Positions 8,801 to 17,356 of a stretch of 64,000 nucleotides of DNA are shown here, piece after piece. The stretch lies in contig DATGZH010000051.1 in the NCBI GenBank assembly GCA_035297265.1, positions 1-64,000 of the forward strand, given 5' to 3'. Origin of the DNA: DATGZH01 sp035297265. GTDB taxonomy: Bacteria; Actinomycetota; Acidimicrobiia; Acidimicrobiales; RAAP-2. A program made the position numbers and the translations under genes. Within the stretch, counting starts at the first letter, position 1. Every line of letters starts with the position of its first letter. Below the pieces are notes generated by a model. It saw nothing but the letters and a program-made list of their open reading frames with translations. It did not search any database and was not told where the DNA came from.

Positions 8801-10294
8801 CTAGAACCGAATCCCCGACAGCTCCGGGATCGTGTGCTCCGCCCGGCTCCGGGCCTCGAGCCACCGGGCCCGACGCGCCGCTCTCGTGCCGTCGTCGATC
8901 GACGGCTCGACCGTGGCCGACGGCCGGTAGGCGGCGGCCACCTCCTCCTCGTCCCGCCAGGTGCCGACGGCCAACCCGGCCAGGAACCCGGCCCCGAGTG
9001 TCGTGGCCTCGGTCACCGGGGCCACCTCGACCGGTCGACCGGTGGCGTCGGCCAGGGCCTGGACGAACACCTCGTTGGCGGTCATCCCGCCGTCGGCCCG
9101 CAGGGCCTCGACCCGGAGCGTGCTCGCCGCCTCGGCCGCCTCGAGGAGGTCGGCCCCCCGGTCGGCCACGCCCTCCAGGACGGCCCGCACGAGCTCGGGG
9201 CGGCCCGTGCCCCGGGTGAGCCCGAGGAGGGTGCCCCGGGCGCCGAAGTCCCACACCGGGGTGCCCATTCCGAGGAGGGAGGGCACGAAGGCCACCCCGC
9301 CGGTGTCCGGGCAGGCCGCAGCGACCTCGGCCGACTGGGCGGCGTCGTCGAGCACGCCGAGGTCGTCGCGGAGCCACTCCACGCACGTCCCGGCGGTCAC
9401 CATCATGGCCTCGACCCCCCAGGTCGGGGCGCCCTCGCGCTGCCACGCCACGATAGGGAAGGTACCGGTTGCGCTGGGTTCGAGGGCATCGGGGCGCTCG
9501 GCGCCCACACAGAGGTCCAGCATCCCGCCGGTGCCGAAGGTCACTTTGGCCAGGCCGGGGAGAGTGCAGCCCTGGCCGACGAGCGAGGCCTGCTGGTCCC
9601 CGGCCAGGCCGCAGATCGCCGGAGCCCCCGGGAGGAGGACCGCCTCGCCCACCGGCCCCGACGAGTCGACCACCCTCGGCAGCATGGCCCGGGGGATGCG
9701 GAGCACCTCGAGGGCCCGGTCGTCCCAGTCGAGCGTGTCGAGGCGGGCCAGCCAGGTCACCTCGGCGTTGGTGGCGTCGGTCACGTGGGGGGCGCCGGCC
9801 GCCGCCCCGCCGCAGAGGACCCAGACGAGCCAGGTGTCGACGGTGCCGAAGACGAGCTCCTCGGCCGCCCGGGCCCGCCCGGGGTCGGCCTCGTCGAGGA
9901 GGGCGGCGACCTTGGTCGCCGCGGCGTAGGGCGGGAAGCGGAAGCCCTCGGCCTGGAGGGCGAGGCAGGTCCCGACGGTGCGCAGGTCCTGCCAGCCGAG
10001 GCCCGGGCCCACCGGCTCGCCGGTCCGCCGGTCCCAGACCACGGTGGTGCCCCGCTGGTTGGCGATCCCGAGGCCGGCCACCGGCCCGCTCCCGGCGAGG
10101 ACCTCGGTGGCCACCTCGACGGCCACCTCGGCCACCCTTCGGGCGTCGAACTCGACGAGGCCCGGTGCCGGCGTGGCCGGGAGGACCGACCGGTGGACGA
10201 CGTGCTCGACGCTCGTGTCCGGCCGCACGACGGCCGCCCGGACGCCGGAGGTCCCGACGTCGATCACGAGGAGCGACGAGCCGCCGCCCTTCAC
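8801..10294 (-). CDS. glpK: Glycerol kinase (FGGY family)
   Basis: ATP-dependent kinase making sn-glycerol 3-phosphate. The 497-residue protein has the FGGY-family ATP site VIDVGTSGVRAAVV at the N-terminus, NQRGTTVVWDRRTGEPV and GWQDLRT (substrate region). VFGTVDTWLVW, HVTDATNAEVTWL, ICGLAGDQQASLVGQG and VTFGTGGM follow, and the adenosine motif LRADGGMTANEVFVQALAD lies near residue 400. These match glycerol kinases better than xylulokinases, although the match is not classical (GTSGVRA in place of GTTSSRA), so another polyol substrate is possible. Start GTG at 10294 gives a GTGA overlap with the preceding gene; an in-frame GTG at 10300 is also possible. Last gene of the glp unit. Confidence 0.87.
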   Translation of the reverse strand: MKGGGSSLLVIDVGTSGVRAAVVRPDTSVEHVVHRSVLPATPAPGLVEFDARRVAEVAVEVATEVLAGSGPVAGLGIANQRGTTVVWDRRTGEPVGPGLGWQDLRTVGTCLALQAEGFRFPPYAAATKVAALLDEADPGRARAAEELVFGTVDTWLVWVLCGGAAAGAPHVTDATNAEVTWLARLDTLDWDDRALEVLRIPRAMLPRVVDSSGPVGEAVLLPGAPAICGLAGDQQASLVGQGCTLPGLAKVTFGTGGMLDLCVGAERPDALEPSATGTFPIVAWQREGAPTWGVEAMMVTAGTCVEWLRDDLGVLDDAAQSAEVAAACPDTGGVAFVPSLLGMGTPVWDFGARGTLLGLTRGTGRPELVRAVLEGVADRGADLLEAAEAASTLRVEALRADGGMTANEVFVQALADATGRPVEVAPVTEATTLGAGFLAGLAVGTWRDEEEVAAAYRPSATVEPSIDDGTRAARRARWLEARSRAEHTIPELSGIRF

Positions 10295-11808
10295 GGCCAC
10301 GGGACCGCTCCGTGCGTCGACGGGAGCCCGAGCTTGCCCGGGTTGAGGATGCCCGCCGGGTCGAGCGCCGCCTTCAACGCCGTGAGAACCGAGAACCCCG
10401 CCCCGAGGGCCTCGGGCAAGAAGCGCGACCGGTTGAGCCCGATGCCGTGGTGGTGGCTGATCGCCGCGCCGCGGCCGAGCACGACCGCGGTCAGCGCGTC
10501 CCAGGCCGACCGGTAGTAGTCCTCGGCCCAACCGGCCGACTCGTCCCCCTCGGGGGCCCGACCGGCGAACGTGAAGTAGAGGCAGGCCCCGTCGGGGTAG
10601 GCGTGGCTCTGGTGGACCGAGGCCACGAGGGTGCCGGGCAGGCGGGCGAGCTCACCGGTCACCGTGGTGGCGAGGCCGTCGAGCACCGACCAGCGGCCGG
10701 CCACCTCGGCGGTGTCCACGACGATGCCGGCCCGCCAGAGCGGGGCGAGGGCGCTCACGTCGTTGCGATGCTCCAGCCACCGGCCCACGAGGGCGGCGTC
10801 CAGGGCCGCCGCCCCGCCGGCCGCGGCCTCCTCGTCCACCACGGCCAGCGTGGCGGCCAGCAGTCCCTCGTCCGCCTCGTCGAGGACGACGAGCGCGCAC
10901 GTCCCCGTGAGCTCGAAGTTGCGCTGCGACTCGACCTCGTCGTAGAGGCGCAGCACGGCGGGCGTGGCGCCGCGACGGAGGATGCGGCGACAGACCTCCA
11001 GGCCGGCGGCGAAGCTGGCCAAGCCGTACGCCCGACGGCCCTCGGCCGGCGGCACCGGGTGGACGACGAGCCGGGCGGCCGTGATTACGCCGAGGGTCCC
11101 CTCGCTCCCCACGAAGAGCTGGGTCAGGTTGGGCCCGGTCGCCGCCCGCGGACCCGCGCCCTCGGTCCGCACCACCCGGCCGTCGGCCAGCACCACCTCC
11201 AGGCCGATCACCATGTCCTCGACCTTGCCGTAGCGGGTGGAGTACTGGCCGGCGCTGCGACAGGCCAGCCAGCCGCCCACCGTGGAGAGGTCCATCGACT
11301 GGGGCCAGTGCCCGAGCGTGTAGCCCGACCCGGAGGCCCGGAGCTGGGCCTCGAGGTCGGGGCCGAACGTGCCGGCGGCCACGTCGGCCAGGAGCGAGGT
11401 CTCGTCGAGGTCGAAGAGACCACCCTTGAGCCCCGTGAGGTCGAGGGAGATGCCGCCGAAGACCGGCACCGCGCCGCCGCACACCCCGCTGCGGCCGGCC
11501 GCCGCGGTCACCGGCACGCCCGCCCGGGAGCAGATCGAGAGGACCTCGGCCACCTGGGCCGTGCTCGAGGGCCGTACGACGGCGGCGGGGCGGGCGGGGA
11601 CCTGCCCGGCCGCCGCCCAGCCGATGGCGAGCGGCCACCAGTCACGTCCGGCCTCGGCCCGGTGCCCGTCGTCGGTCGACACCTCGGCCCCCGAGTCGGC
11701 GAGTCGGGCGAGGACGTCGGCCGGCACCGCTACCCGCGGCCCGTCGAGCCGGTCGCTGGTCGCCGCGGGGTCGGCCTCGATGGGGGTGGGCGGGGTAGGG
11801 GAGATCAC
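10291..11808 (-). CDS. FAD-binding oxidase, alkyl-DHAP synthase-like
   Basis: A 505-residue VAO-type flavoprotein. The FAD-binding half contains VRPSSTAQVAEVLSIC, the PP-loop-like segment VTAAAGRSGVCGGAVP, LSTVGGWLACRSAGQYSTRYG and LFVGSEGTLGVITAARL. The C-terminal half ends ISHHHGIGLNRSRFL..LKAALDPAGILNPGKL. The HHH motif with G-x-G-x-NR is the hallmark of alkyldihydroxyacetonephosphate synthases, which form the ether bond in ether lipids; bacterial homologues may have other roles. Its place between glpD and glpK, overlapping both by 4 bases, ties it to glycerol 3-phosphate/DHAP metabolism. GTG start from the GTGA overlap. Confidence 0.88.
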   Translation of the reverse strand: MISPTPPTPIEADPAATSDRLDGPRVAVPADVLARLADSGAEVSTDDGHRAEAGRDWWPLAIGWAAAGQVPARPAAVVRPSSTAQVAEVLSICSRAGVPVTAAAGRSGVCGGAVPVFGGISLDLTGLKGGLFDLDETSLLADVAAGTFGPDLEAQLRASGSGYTLGHWPQSMDLSTVGGWLACRSAGQYSTRYGKVEDMVIGLEVVLADGRVVRTEGAGPRAATGPNLTQLFVGSEGTLGVITAARLVVHPVPPAEGRRAYGLASFAAGLEVCRRILRRGATPAVLRLYDEVESQRNFELTGTCALVVLDEADEGLLAATLAVVDEEAAAGGAAALDAALVGRWLEHRNDVSALAPLWRAGIVVDTAEVAGRWSVLDGLATTVTGELARLPGTLVASVHQSHAYPDGACLYFTFAGRAPEGDESAGWAEDYYRSAWDALTAVVLGRGAAISHHHGIGLNRSRFLPEALGAGFSVLTALKAALDPAGILNPGKLGLPSTHGAVPWP

Positions 11809-13535
11809 GCGCTGGCGCGGAGGGCATCGAGGTCGTCGAGGCCGGCCGCTTCGAGGGTGTGGCGGGTGAACGCCGTGAAACGGGCCACCTCGGCCGCCGC
11901 CGTCGCCTCGTCCCATCCGAGCTCGGGGGTGACGAGCCGGGCCACGGCCCCGGCGGCCGCCGCGCTGGCCCGGGCGTCGAGGAGGACCGCCCGGGTCCGC
12001 CGGGCCAGGAGGTCGTCGAGGGAGCGAGCCATCTCCCGCCGGACGGCGTGGACGAACTCGACGCCCAGGTACGGGAGGCCGTCGACCAATGGTGTCAGCA
12101 GCTCGGGTCGACCCTCGGCCGAGCGCAGCACCTCGCCGGCCTCCGTGCCGTAGCGGGCCCGGAGATGGGCGAGGGCGGCCGGTGCGAGACCGCGGTGGTC
12201 GGCCGTCCATGGTTGACCACCGGTCTTCGGCGCGCCCCGCAAGGCCAACCGCTTCGTGACGCACCGTCCGATCGCCCGGCCCCGGAGCTGGCGGGCCACC
12301 TCGTCGACCGTGTCTTCGGCCATCTTGCGGTAGGTCGTGAGCTTGCCGCCGGTGACCGTGACGAGCCCGCTCGGCGCGCTGAAGACCGCGTGACGTCGTG
12401 ACAGGTCGGCCGTGCGCTCGGAGAGCTGCTCGGCCGGATCCTGAGGGGCAAGGAGCGGCCGCAGGCCGGCCCATACGCCGGTCACGTCGGCCCGCGTCAA
12501 CCCGGCGGTGGTGGCGGCGTTGGCCGTGCCGAGGAGGTAGTCGACGTCGTCGCCGGTGCAGAGCGGGTCGTCGAGCGGGCCGGCGTAGGACGTGTCGGTC
12601 GTGCCGAGGTAGACGAACCCGGCTTCGGGCCACGGGACGACGAAGATCGACCGCCGGTCCTTCGGCACCGGCAGGACCGCCGCGATGTCGCACGGGAGTC
12701 GGTCGAGAGGGACCGTGACATGGACACCCTTGGCCGGCCGGAGCGATCGCGGGTCGTGGCCCTCGTCGAGGGCCCGAACCTCGTCGGCCCACACGCCACC
12801 GGCGTTCACGACCACGCTGGCCCGCACCTCGAGCGCCTCGGTGGCGCCGACGGGCTCGACCCGGGCCCCGACGACCCGGCCGCCGACGTCGGTGAGGAAG
12901 CCGGTGACCGGCGCATAGTTGGCGGCCACCGCGCCGAAGTCGAGCACGGCCGTGCGCACGACGGTGAGGGCGAGGCGGGCGTCGTCGGCCCGGGCGTCGA
13001 AGTACAAGAACCCGGCCACCAGGCGGTCGGTGCGCAGGAGCGGCAGGTGCTCGAGGGCCACCTCCCGGTCGACCCGGCGGTGGTGGTTGCCGATGCGCAA
13101 ACCCCCGGTGGCGTCGTAGAGCAAGAGGGCCGAGCTGTAGGAGCGGGCCACGGTCTTGGCCACGACGCCGTCGTGGCCGAAGAGCGGGATGAGGAAGGGG
13201 AGCGGGGAGACGAGGTGCGGGGCGTTGTCGAGGAGTCGCTGGCGCTCGGCCAGGTTCTCGTAGACGAGCCGGAGCTCCCGCTGCGTGAGGTAGCGGATGC
13301 CTCCGTGGACCATCTTCGAGGACTTCGACGACGTCCCGGAGGCGAAATCCCCCTTGTCGACGAGGGCCACCCGGAGCCCGCGGCTGGCCGCGTCGAGCGC
13401 CACGCCGGCCCCCGTGATGCCGCCGCCGATCACCAGGACGTCGAAGTGCTCCCGGCCGAGGCGAGCCAGGGCTTCCTCACGGTCGAACGCTCCGGCCCGC
13501 TCGGTGCGGACGCGAAGGTCCGGCTCGGTCACCAT
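11805..13535 (-). CDS. glpD: Glycerol-3-phosphate dehydrogenase, FAD-dependent
   Basis: Oxidises sn-glycerol 3-phosphate to DHAP at the membrane, passing electrons to quinone. The 576-residue protein has the FAD site VLVIGGGITGAGVALDAASRG near residue 33. The family motifs ASGTSSKSSKMVHGGIRYL, VVNAGGVWADEV, FVVPWPEAGFVYLGTTDT and VTGGKLTTYRKMAEDTVDEV follow, with a C-terminal DAO_C domain. ATG was chosen because the homologous region begins just after it; upstream in-frame sequence lacks similarity. It heads the glpD-oxidase-glpK unit. Confidence 0.95.
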   Translation of the reverse strand: MVTEPDLRVRTERAGAFDREEALARLGREHFDVLVIGGGITGAGVALDAASRGLRVALVDKGDFASGTSSKSSKMVHGGIRYLTQRELRLVYENLAERQRLLDNAPHLVSPLPFLIPLFGHDGVVAKTVARSYSSALLLYDATGGLRIGNHHRRVDREVALEHLPLLRTDRLVAGFLYFDARADDARLALTVVRTAVLDFGAVAANYAPVTGFLTDVGGRVVGARVEPVGATEALEVRASVVVNAGGVWADEVRALDEGHDPRSLRPAKGVHVTVPLDRLPCDIAAVLPVPKDRRSIFVVPWPEAGFVYLGTTDTSYAGPLDDPLCTGDDVDYLLGTANAATTAGLTRADVTGVWAGLRPLLAPQDPAEQLSERTADLSRRHAVFSAPSGLVTVTGGKLTTYRKMAEDTVDEVARQLRGRAIGRCVTKRLALRGAPKTGGQPWTADHRGLAPAALAHLRARYGTEAGEVLRSAEGRPELLTPLVDGLPYLGVEFVHAVRREMARSLDDLLARRTRAVLLDARASAAAAGAVARLVTPELGWDEATAAAEVARFTAFTRHTLEAAGLDDLDALRASA

Positions 13536-13662
13536 GCCAGCCTGCCACAGCGCTGGGGGAGCCCCGCCCGGCGACGAGGACCGCCGATAGAGCTTGCGGG
13601 CCCACGCAGGCATGCCGGAAGGGCCGGCCCGGGCAGGCAGGTGGGGCGAACCCCGGTGCACC

Positions 13663-13695
13663 GGATCCCTGACGGTGACCGAAGTCAGGTGATCC
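13663..13695. repeat. Inverted repeat between glpD and the divergent gene
   Basis: GGATC-CCTGAC and GTCAGG-t-GATCC form an 11-bp stem with one bulged base and a 10-nt loop. It lies in the divergent promoter region, 128 bases upstream of glpD and 26 bases before the plus-strand gene. It could be an operator or a leader hairpin. There is no evidence for a particular regulator. Confidence 0.45.
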
Positions 13696-13720
13696 GCGGA
13701 CGACGGGCCAGACTTGGCAG

Positions 13721-14494
13721 GTGGTCCCGAAGCCGAGCTGGCACAAAGTTCACCGTCGTACGGTCCGGTTGGACGGCACTCCCCGGACGGTCCTGTCGCC
13801 GCGCCCGTCGTGTCCCTACCGGTTCGCCACCAACCGGTTCCACGAGACCTGGCACGTGATCAGCGACCCCGAGGGGGCCGAGGCTCTGTCCCGCTGGATG
13901 TGGGCCATGGCCTATCAGCGCAGGGATGCCCTCTTCGTCGTCGACGAGCGATTCATGGTGCCGAACCCGTTTGACGCCGATGATTCCTTCCCGATCGTGA
14001 TCGTGAACAGCGACGTGGCGGGCCTCGATCGAGCCGAGGAGAAGGATCTCCAGGCCGCCATGCCCTGGCGGTCGCCATCCGAGGGAACCGTGACACTGCA
14101 GACGGGCCGCCTCGACGACATGCTCGCAGATCCGAGAGGTTTCAACGACCGTGAGCGCACCGCCGAACATCGTTGGAATCCCCATCAGCAACGTCGATGG
14201 ATCGACCGCAGCCATGGCCTGGTCGTCGTCGCCGCGCCACCGCCGGTGCTTCGGGTGTGGGCGGTCGAGCTGGGCGACTTCGGGTCCAACCTCCAAGAGG
14301 GCCAGAACTGGGTGGAACTCGACTACCCGAGCAAGAACGGCGAGGTACAGGTTTTTTCCGACTTCGAAGCTCGAGTTGCCCGCGCCGTCGCCGCCAGAAC
14401 GGCGCTCTATCCGGGGCGAGCCCGTGGGGAGCTCTCGGACCTGGAGCGAGAGGAAGTCTGGCGGTTGCAGGCTCGCCTAGACCCGATGAGGTGA
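13721..14494 (+). CDS. Hypothetical protein
   Basis: I do not recognise this 257-residue protein. It is soluble, rich in Arg, Asp and Trp, with no signal peptide or membrane segment and no cysteine pattern beyond one residue. Notable segments are FHETWHVISDPEGAEALSRW, ALFVVDERFMVPNPF and LRVWAVELGDFGSNLQEG. Codon third positions appear less uniformly G/C than in neighbouring housekeeping genes, fitting recent acquisition. The GTG start is the first in frame; a later ATG is not compelling. It converges on the AAA ATPase gene, and the two form a small accessory patch. Confidence 0.6.
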   Translation: MVPKPSWHKVHRRTVRLDGTPRTVLSPRPSCPYRFATNRFHETWHVISDPEGAEALSRWMWAMAYQRRDALFVVDERFMVPNPFDADDSFPIVIVNSDVAGLDRAEEKDLQAAMPWRSPSEGTVTLQTGRLDDMLADPRGFNDRERTAEHRWNPHQQRRWIDRSHGLVVVAAPPPVLRVWAVELGDFGSNLQEGQNWVELDYPSKNGEVQVFSDFEARVARAVAARTALYPGRARGELSDLEREEVWRLQARLDPMR

Positions 14495-14539
14495 GGACCT
14501 CGAAGCAAGCGATGTCGCCGACGGCAGGATCGCCCACGC

Positions 14540-15637
14540 TCAGTCCTCGGTAGCCGCCTGGCGGCGCACGTAGTCGCCGAAGCCCGGCACCGAGAAGTCC
14601 AACTTGCCGACCTCGGGGGAATGGATGATCCCCTTCGTGATGAGCCGCTCGCGGATCACGGAGAGTTGGCTCAATTTCTTCCCGAGGACCTGTGCCACGG
14701 CACCGGATCGCACACCATCGTCCCCCAGGCTCGCCATCGCCTTGAGGTACTCCCGTTCTCCGGACGATGCTCGCCGATACCGCGCCATGTAGAGGCCGGC
14801 ATCGACCCTGCGCTGCACCTCGGGCACCGCCCGGTCGACCTGGACCCGGGTGATCGAGAAGCCGGGCACGTCCGATGGGGACCCGGCGGCTCGCCACGTC
14901 TCCGAGGCGTAGAGCTGCAGGAAGTACGGGTGGCCCTCGGCCCGGCGGAGGATCTCCGCCAGGGCGTCGGCCCTGAAGGTCACGTCGAATGCCGCCGCCG
15001 GCAGGGTCACCGCCGCCATGGCCTCATGCTTCGACAGACGGTCGATCTGCTCGAACGAGAAGCGCTCGGCGTAGGTGCCTGCTTTGGACGTCAGTTCCGG
15101 GAGGGTGGGAAGCCCGGCACCAACGATGGCCGCCGGGAACCCTTCGAGTTGTCGGCTCACCTGGAGCAGCACCTGGAGATCGTGGTGGCCGAACTGCTGC
15201 ATCTCGTCAACCAGGAACACGACCCCGGACCCTTCGGCCTGGGCGCGTGCTGCGAGTTGTACCAGGAGCCGGTAGAGGTCCCGGTAGGGTTCGACTGCCT
15301 TGCGCCTGGCCTCGGCGAGCTCCATCGAGACCGAAACCGAGCCCGCCGGAGCGGCGAGCGTGACACTGCCCAGGCGCACCGGCGACCTGGACCAGATCTT
15401 CTTGAACCAGTTGTCCTTGCCCACCTGCTCGTAGGTGTCGGCGATGATCTGCGCCAGGGCGACGCCGGGCTCGTCGCCACGGCGCACTTCGTAGTAGCCG
15501 CAGAGCCACCCTCGATCCACGAAGCGGTCCTGTGCTTCCTTCAAGAAGACCGTCTTCCCCATCCCGCGAAGGCCGGTGAAGATGAAGTCCTCGGCCGGGT
15601 ACCCCGCCTCCAGCTGGTCCACCAACGAGTCCAGCAT
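14540..15637 (-). CDS. AAA-type ATP-binding protein (NPYTPGA family), start codon unclear
   Basis: A P-loop ATPase of the type with an Orc1/Cdc6- or STAND-like core. It has Walker A FTGLRGMGKTVFLKEA, Walker B VVFLVDEMQQFG, and sensor-like GAGLPTLPEL. A lid follows (ISRLSKHEAM-like region, then EILRRAEGHPYFLQLYASETW), and a winged-helix C-terminus (YLKAMASLGDDG..VAQVLGKKLSQLSVIRERLITKG). The annotated ATG gives 365 residues, but in-frame upstream sequence encodes IPVNPYTPGAAKRPSAFVGR, the conserved N-terminus of this family. Only a CAG and ATC codon precede it before an in-frame TAA, so no ATG, GTG or TTG is available. The real start may be the ATC at 15712. Function is unknown. Confidence 0.8.
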   Translation of the reverse strand: MLDSLVDQLEAGYPAEDFIFTGLRGMGKTVFLKEAQDRFVDRGWLCGYYEVRRGDEPGVALAQIIADTYEQVGKDNWFKKIWSRSPVRLGSVTLAAPAGSVSVSMELAEARRKAVEPYRDLYRLLVQLAARAQAEGSGVVFLVDEMQQFGHHDLQVLLQVSRQLEGFPAAIVGAGLPTLPELTSKAGTYAERFSFEQIDRLSKHEAMAAVTLPAAAFDVTFRADALAEILRRAEGHPYFLQLYASETWRAAGSPSDVPGFSITRVQVDRAVPEVQRRVDAGLYMARYRRASSGEREYLKAMASLGDDGVRSGAVAQVLGKKLSQLSVIRERLITKGIIHSPEVGKLDFSVPGFGDYVRRQAATED

Positions 15638-15713
15638 GGCGAACTGGCGGTGCCGTCCGACGAACGCGCTCGGTCGTTTCGCCGCGCCGGGGGTGTAGGG
15701 GTTGACCGGGATC

Positions 15714-15728
15714 TGTTATAATATAACA
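15714..15728. promoter_or_regulatory. AT-rich palindrome (TGTTATAATATAACA) at the ATPase gene start
   Basis: TGTTATA and TATAACA flank a single A, a perfect 7-1-7 inverted repeat in a very GC-rich genome. On the minus strand it supplies a strong -10-like TATATTAT only a few bases upstream of the first codons of the AAA ATPase. This suggests a promoter embedded in an operator, probably yielding a transcript with almost no leader. The binding protein is unknown. Confidence 0.6.
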
Positions 15729-15830
15729 AATCCCGTCTTGCGGACGTCTTGCGAGGTGGTGTTCCGGGACTACTGCCAGGACTGCCGGCCACCCCGACCC
15801 GTCGTCCGGCTGGACGCTGAGACCGGGGTT

Positions 15831-15984
15831 GGGTAGTGGCTCAATTGCAAGCCTCCACGTACATTCGGCTTAACGTCGGAAGCCCAAATGGGCAGTTTCA
15901 CGCCTCCTCCTACCGAGGAACCGACGGCTTTCGCACCTCGAACCGTACTCTGGGGGTGCGACATCACGAACTGAGCCACTACCC
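15831..15984. mobile_element. Small inverted-repeat element (MITE-like or IS end remnant)
   Basis: A 154-bp segment bounded by a perfect 13-bp inverted repeat: GGGTAGTGGCTCA on the left and TGAGCCACTACCC on the right. The flanks carry GGGTT on both sides (directly adjacent on the left, one base away on the right), a possible target duplication. The interior has no credible gene. The inner ends (GTGGCTCAATT and GTGGCTCAGTT) resemble ends of some actinobacterial IS21-like elements, so it may be a deletion derivative; that link is from memory and not proven. Confidence 0.55.
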
Positions 15985-16050
15985 CGGGTTGCACGTCCGG
16001 CCCCGATTCGCAAGCATCACCGAAGCACAGGAGAAAGGAAGACCACCCCC

Positions 16051-16470
<420 letters not shown>

Positions 16471-16537
16471 CCGACGGGCGGCCGGACCCGTTCCGGCGCA
16501 CGTCGAGCACCACCAGCAGAGCGAGGAGGCCGCGCCC

Positions 16538-17185
16538 ATGGGCCCGTCCGTCGGTCGAGCGCGCCATGGCCTGACCGTCGTGGACATCCTGGACCAGCGC
16601 GCCTACGAGCGGGTACGGGAGGACTACCGGCGCCAGGTGATCGAGCTGAAGCGGCCTCGCCGGGTGGCGCTCGGCTCGATCATGACGCTCGTGTTCGAGT
16701 CCTTCGACACGGTCCGGTTCCAGGTCCAGGAGATGGCCCGGGTCGAGCGGATCGCCACCGATGCCGGGATCCAGGCCGAGCTCAACGTCTACAACCGCCT
16801 CCTCCCCGAGCCGGGCGAGCTCTCGGCCACGCTCTTCATCGAGCTCACGACGGACGAGGAGCTCCACCACTGGCTGCCTCGCCTGGTGGGCATCGAGACC
16901 GCGGTGGCCTTCGAGGTGCCCGCAGGCGAGGACGGGGTGCGGCTCGTGCGGAGCGTCCCGGAGGCCACCCACGCCGAACAGCTCACAAGGGCCACCGAGA
17001 CGTCGGCCGTCCACTATGTGCGGTTCCCGTTCTCACCCGACGAGGTGGCGGGCTTCGCCGCCGGGCCGGTCAGCCTGGCGGCCGTCCACCCTGCGTACCG
17101 GCATCGGACCGAGCTCGCCGAGGCCACCCGGGTCGAGCTCCTGGGCGACCTCGAGGGCCGGACGGAGCGGCTGTCCTTCGGCTAA
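16538..17185 (+). CDS. DUF3501 family protein
   Basis: A 215-residue protein matching DUF3501, recognised by [20 protein letters not shown], the basic segment [31 protein letters not shown], and [20 protein letters not shown]. The family is of unknown function but is repeatedly found beside rubrerythrin and iron-sulfur genes, so a role in peroxide or metal homeostasis is likely by context. ATG 16538 is preceded by GCGAGGAGG at good spacing. No metal-binding cysteines are visible. Confidence 0.85.
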   Translation: MGPSVGRARHGLTVVDILDQRAYERVREDYRRQVIELKRPRRVALGSIMTLVFESFDTVRFQVQEMARVERIATDAGIQAELNVYNRLLPEPGELSATLFIELTTDEELHHWLPRLVGIETAVAFEVPAGEDGVRLVRSVPEATHAEQLTRATETSAVHYVRFPFSPDEVAGFAAGPVSLAAVHPAYRHRTELAEATRVELLGDLEGRTERLSFG

Positions 17186-17228
17186 GCGAGCTCCTGCCGC
17201 ACGAAAGACGCGAAAACAGGGCCCCATC

Positions 17229-17258
17229 TTTACAGGGCCGCTGGCCATACGGCATAAT
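17229..17258 (+). promoter_or_regulatory. Putative housekeeping promoter of whiB
   Basis: TTTACA and CATAAT are separated by 18 bases, a good match to the vegetative sigma consensus. Transcription would start near 17265, directly before the structured leader, giving an untranslated leader of about 90 nt. Confidence 0.5.
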
Positions 17259-17267
17259 CGCTGTTCT

Positions 17268-17316
17268 GCCGAAATTCCGGGCCGACCCTCATCTGGGGGT
17301 CCGGACCCGGTTCGGC
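17268..17316 (+). promoter_or_regulatory. Long hairpin in the whiB leader
   Basis: Three nested helices pair in register: GCCGAA with TTCGGC, CCGGG with CCCGG, and GACCC with GGGTC, around an 8-nt loop TCATCTGG with small internal loops. The structure takes up most of the leader and ends 26 bases before the whiB ribosome site, so it could act as an RNA regulatory element or stabiliser. No known riboswitch class was recognised. Confidence 0.55.
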
Positions 17317-17356
17317 GGATGAGAACCATACCCGCTATTCCGAGGAAGTGCTTCCC

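Noticed and set aside
9469..12153. Very long plus-strand open frame opposite glpK/oxidase/glpD
   Set aside because: It is a GC-driven antisense frame. Its translation is an Arg/Gly/Pro-rich low-complexity string without motifs, and the minus-strand genes account for the region.
13660..13700. Hairpin considered as part of a tRNA
   Set aside because: No T-loop, anticodon arm or acceptor stem can be placed around it; it is better described as an inverted repeat.
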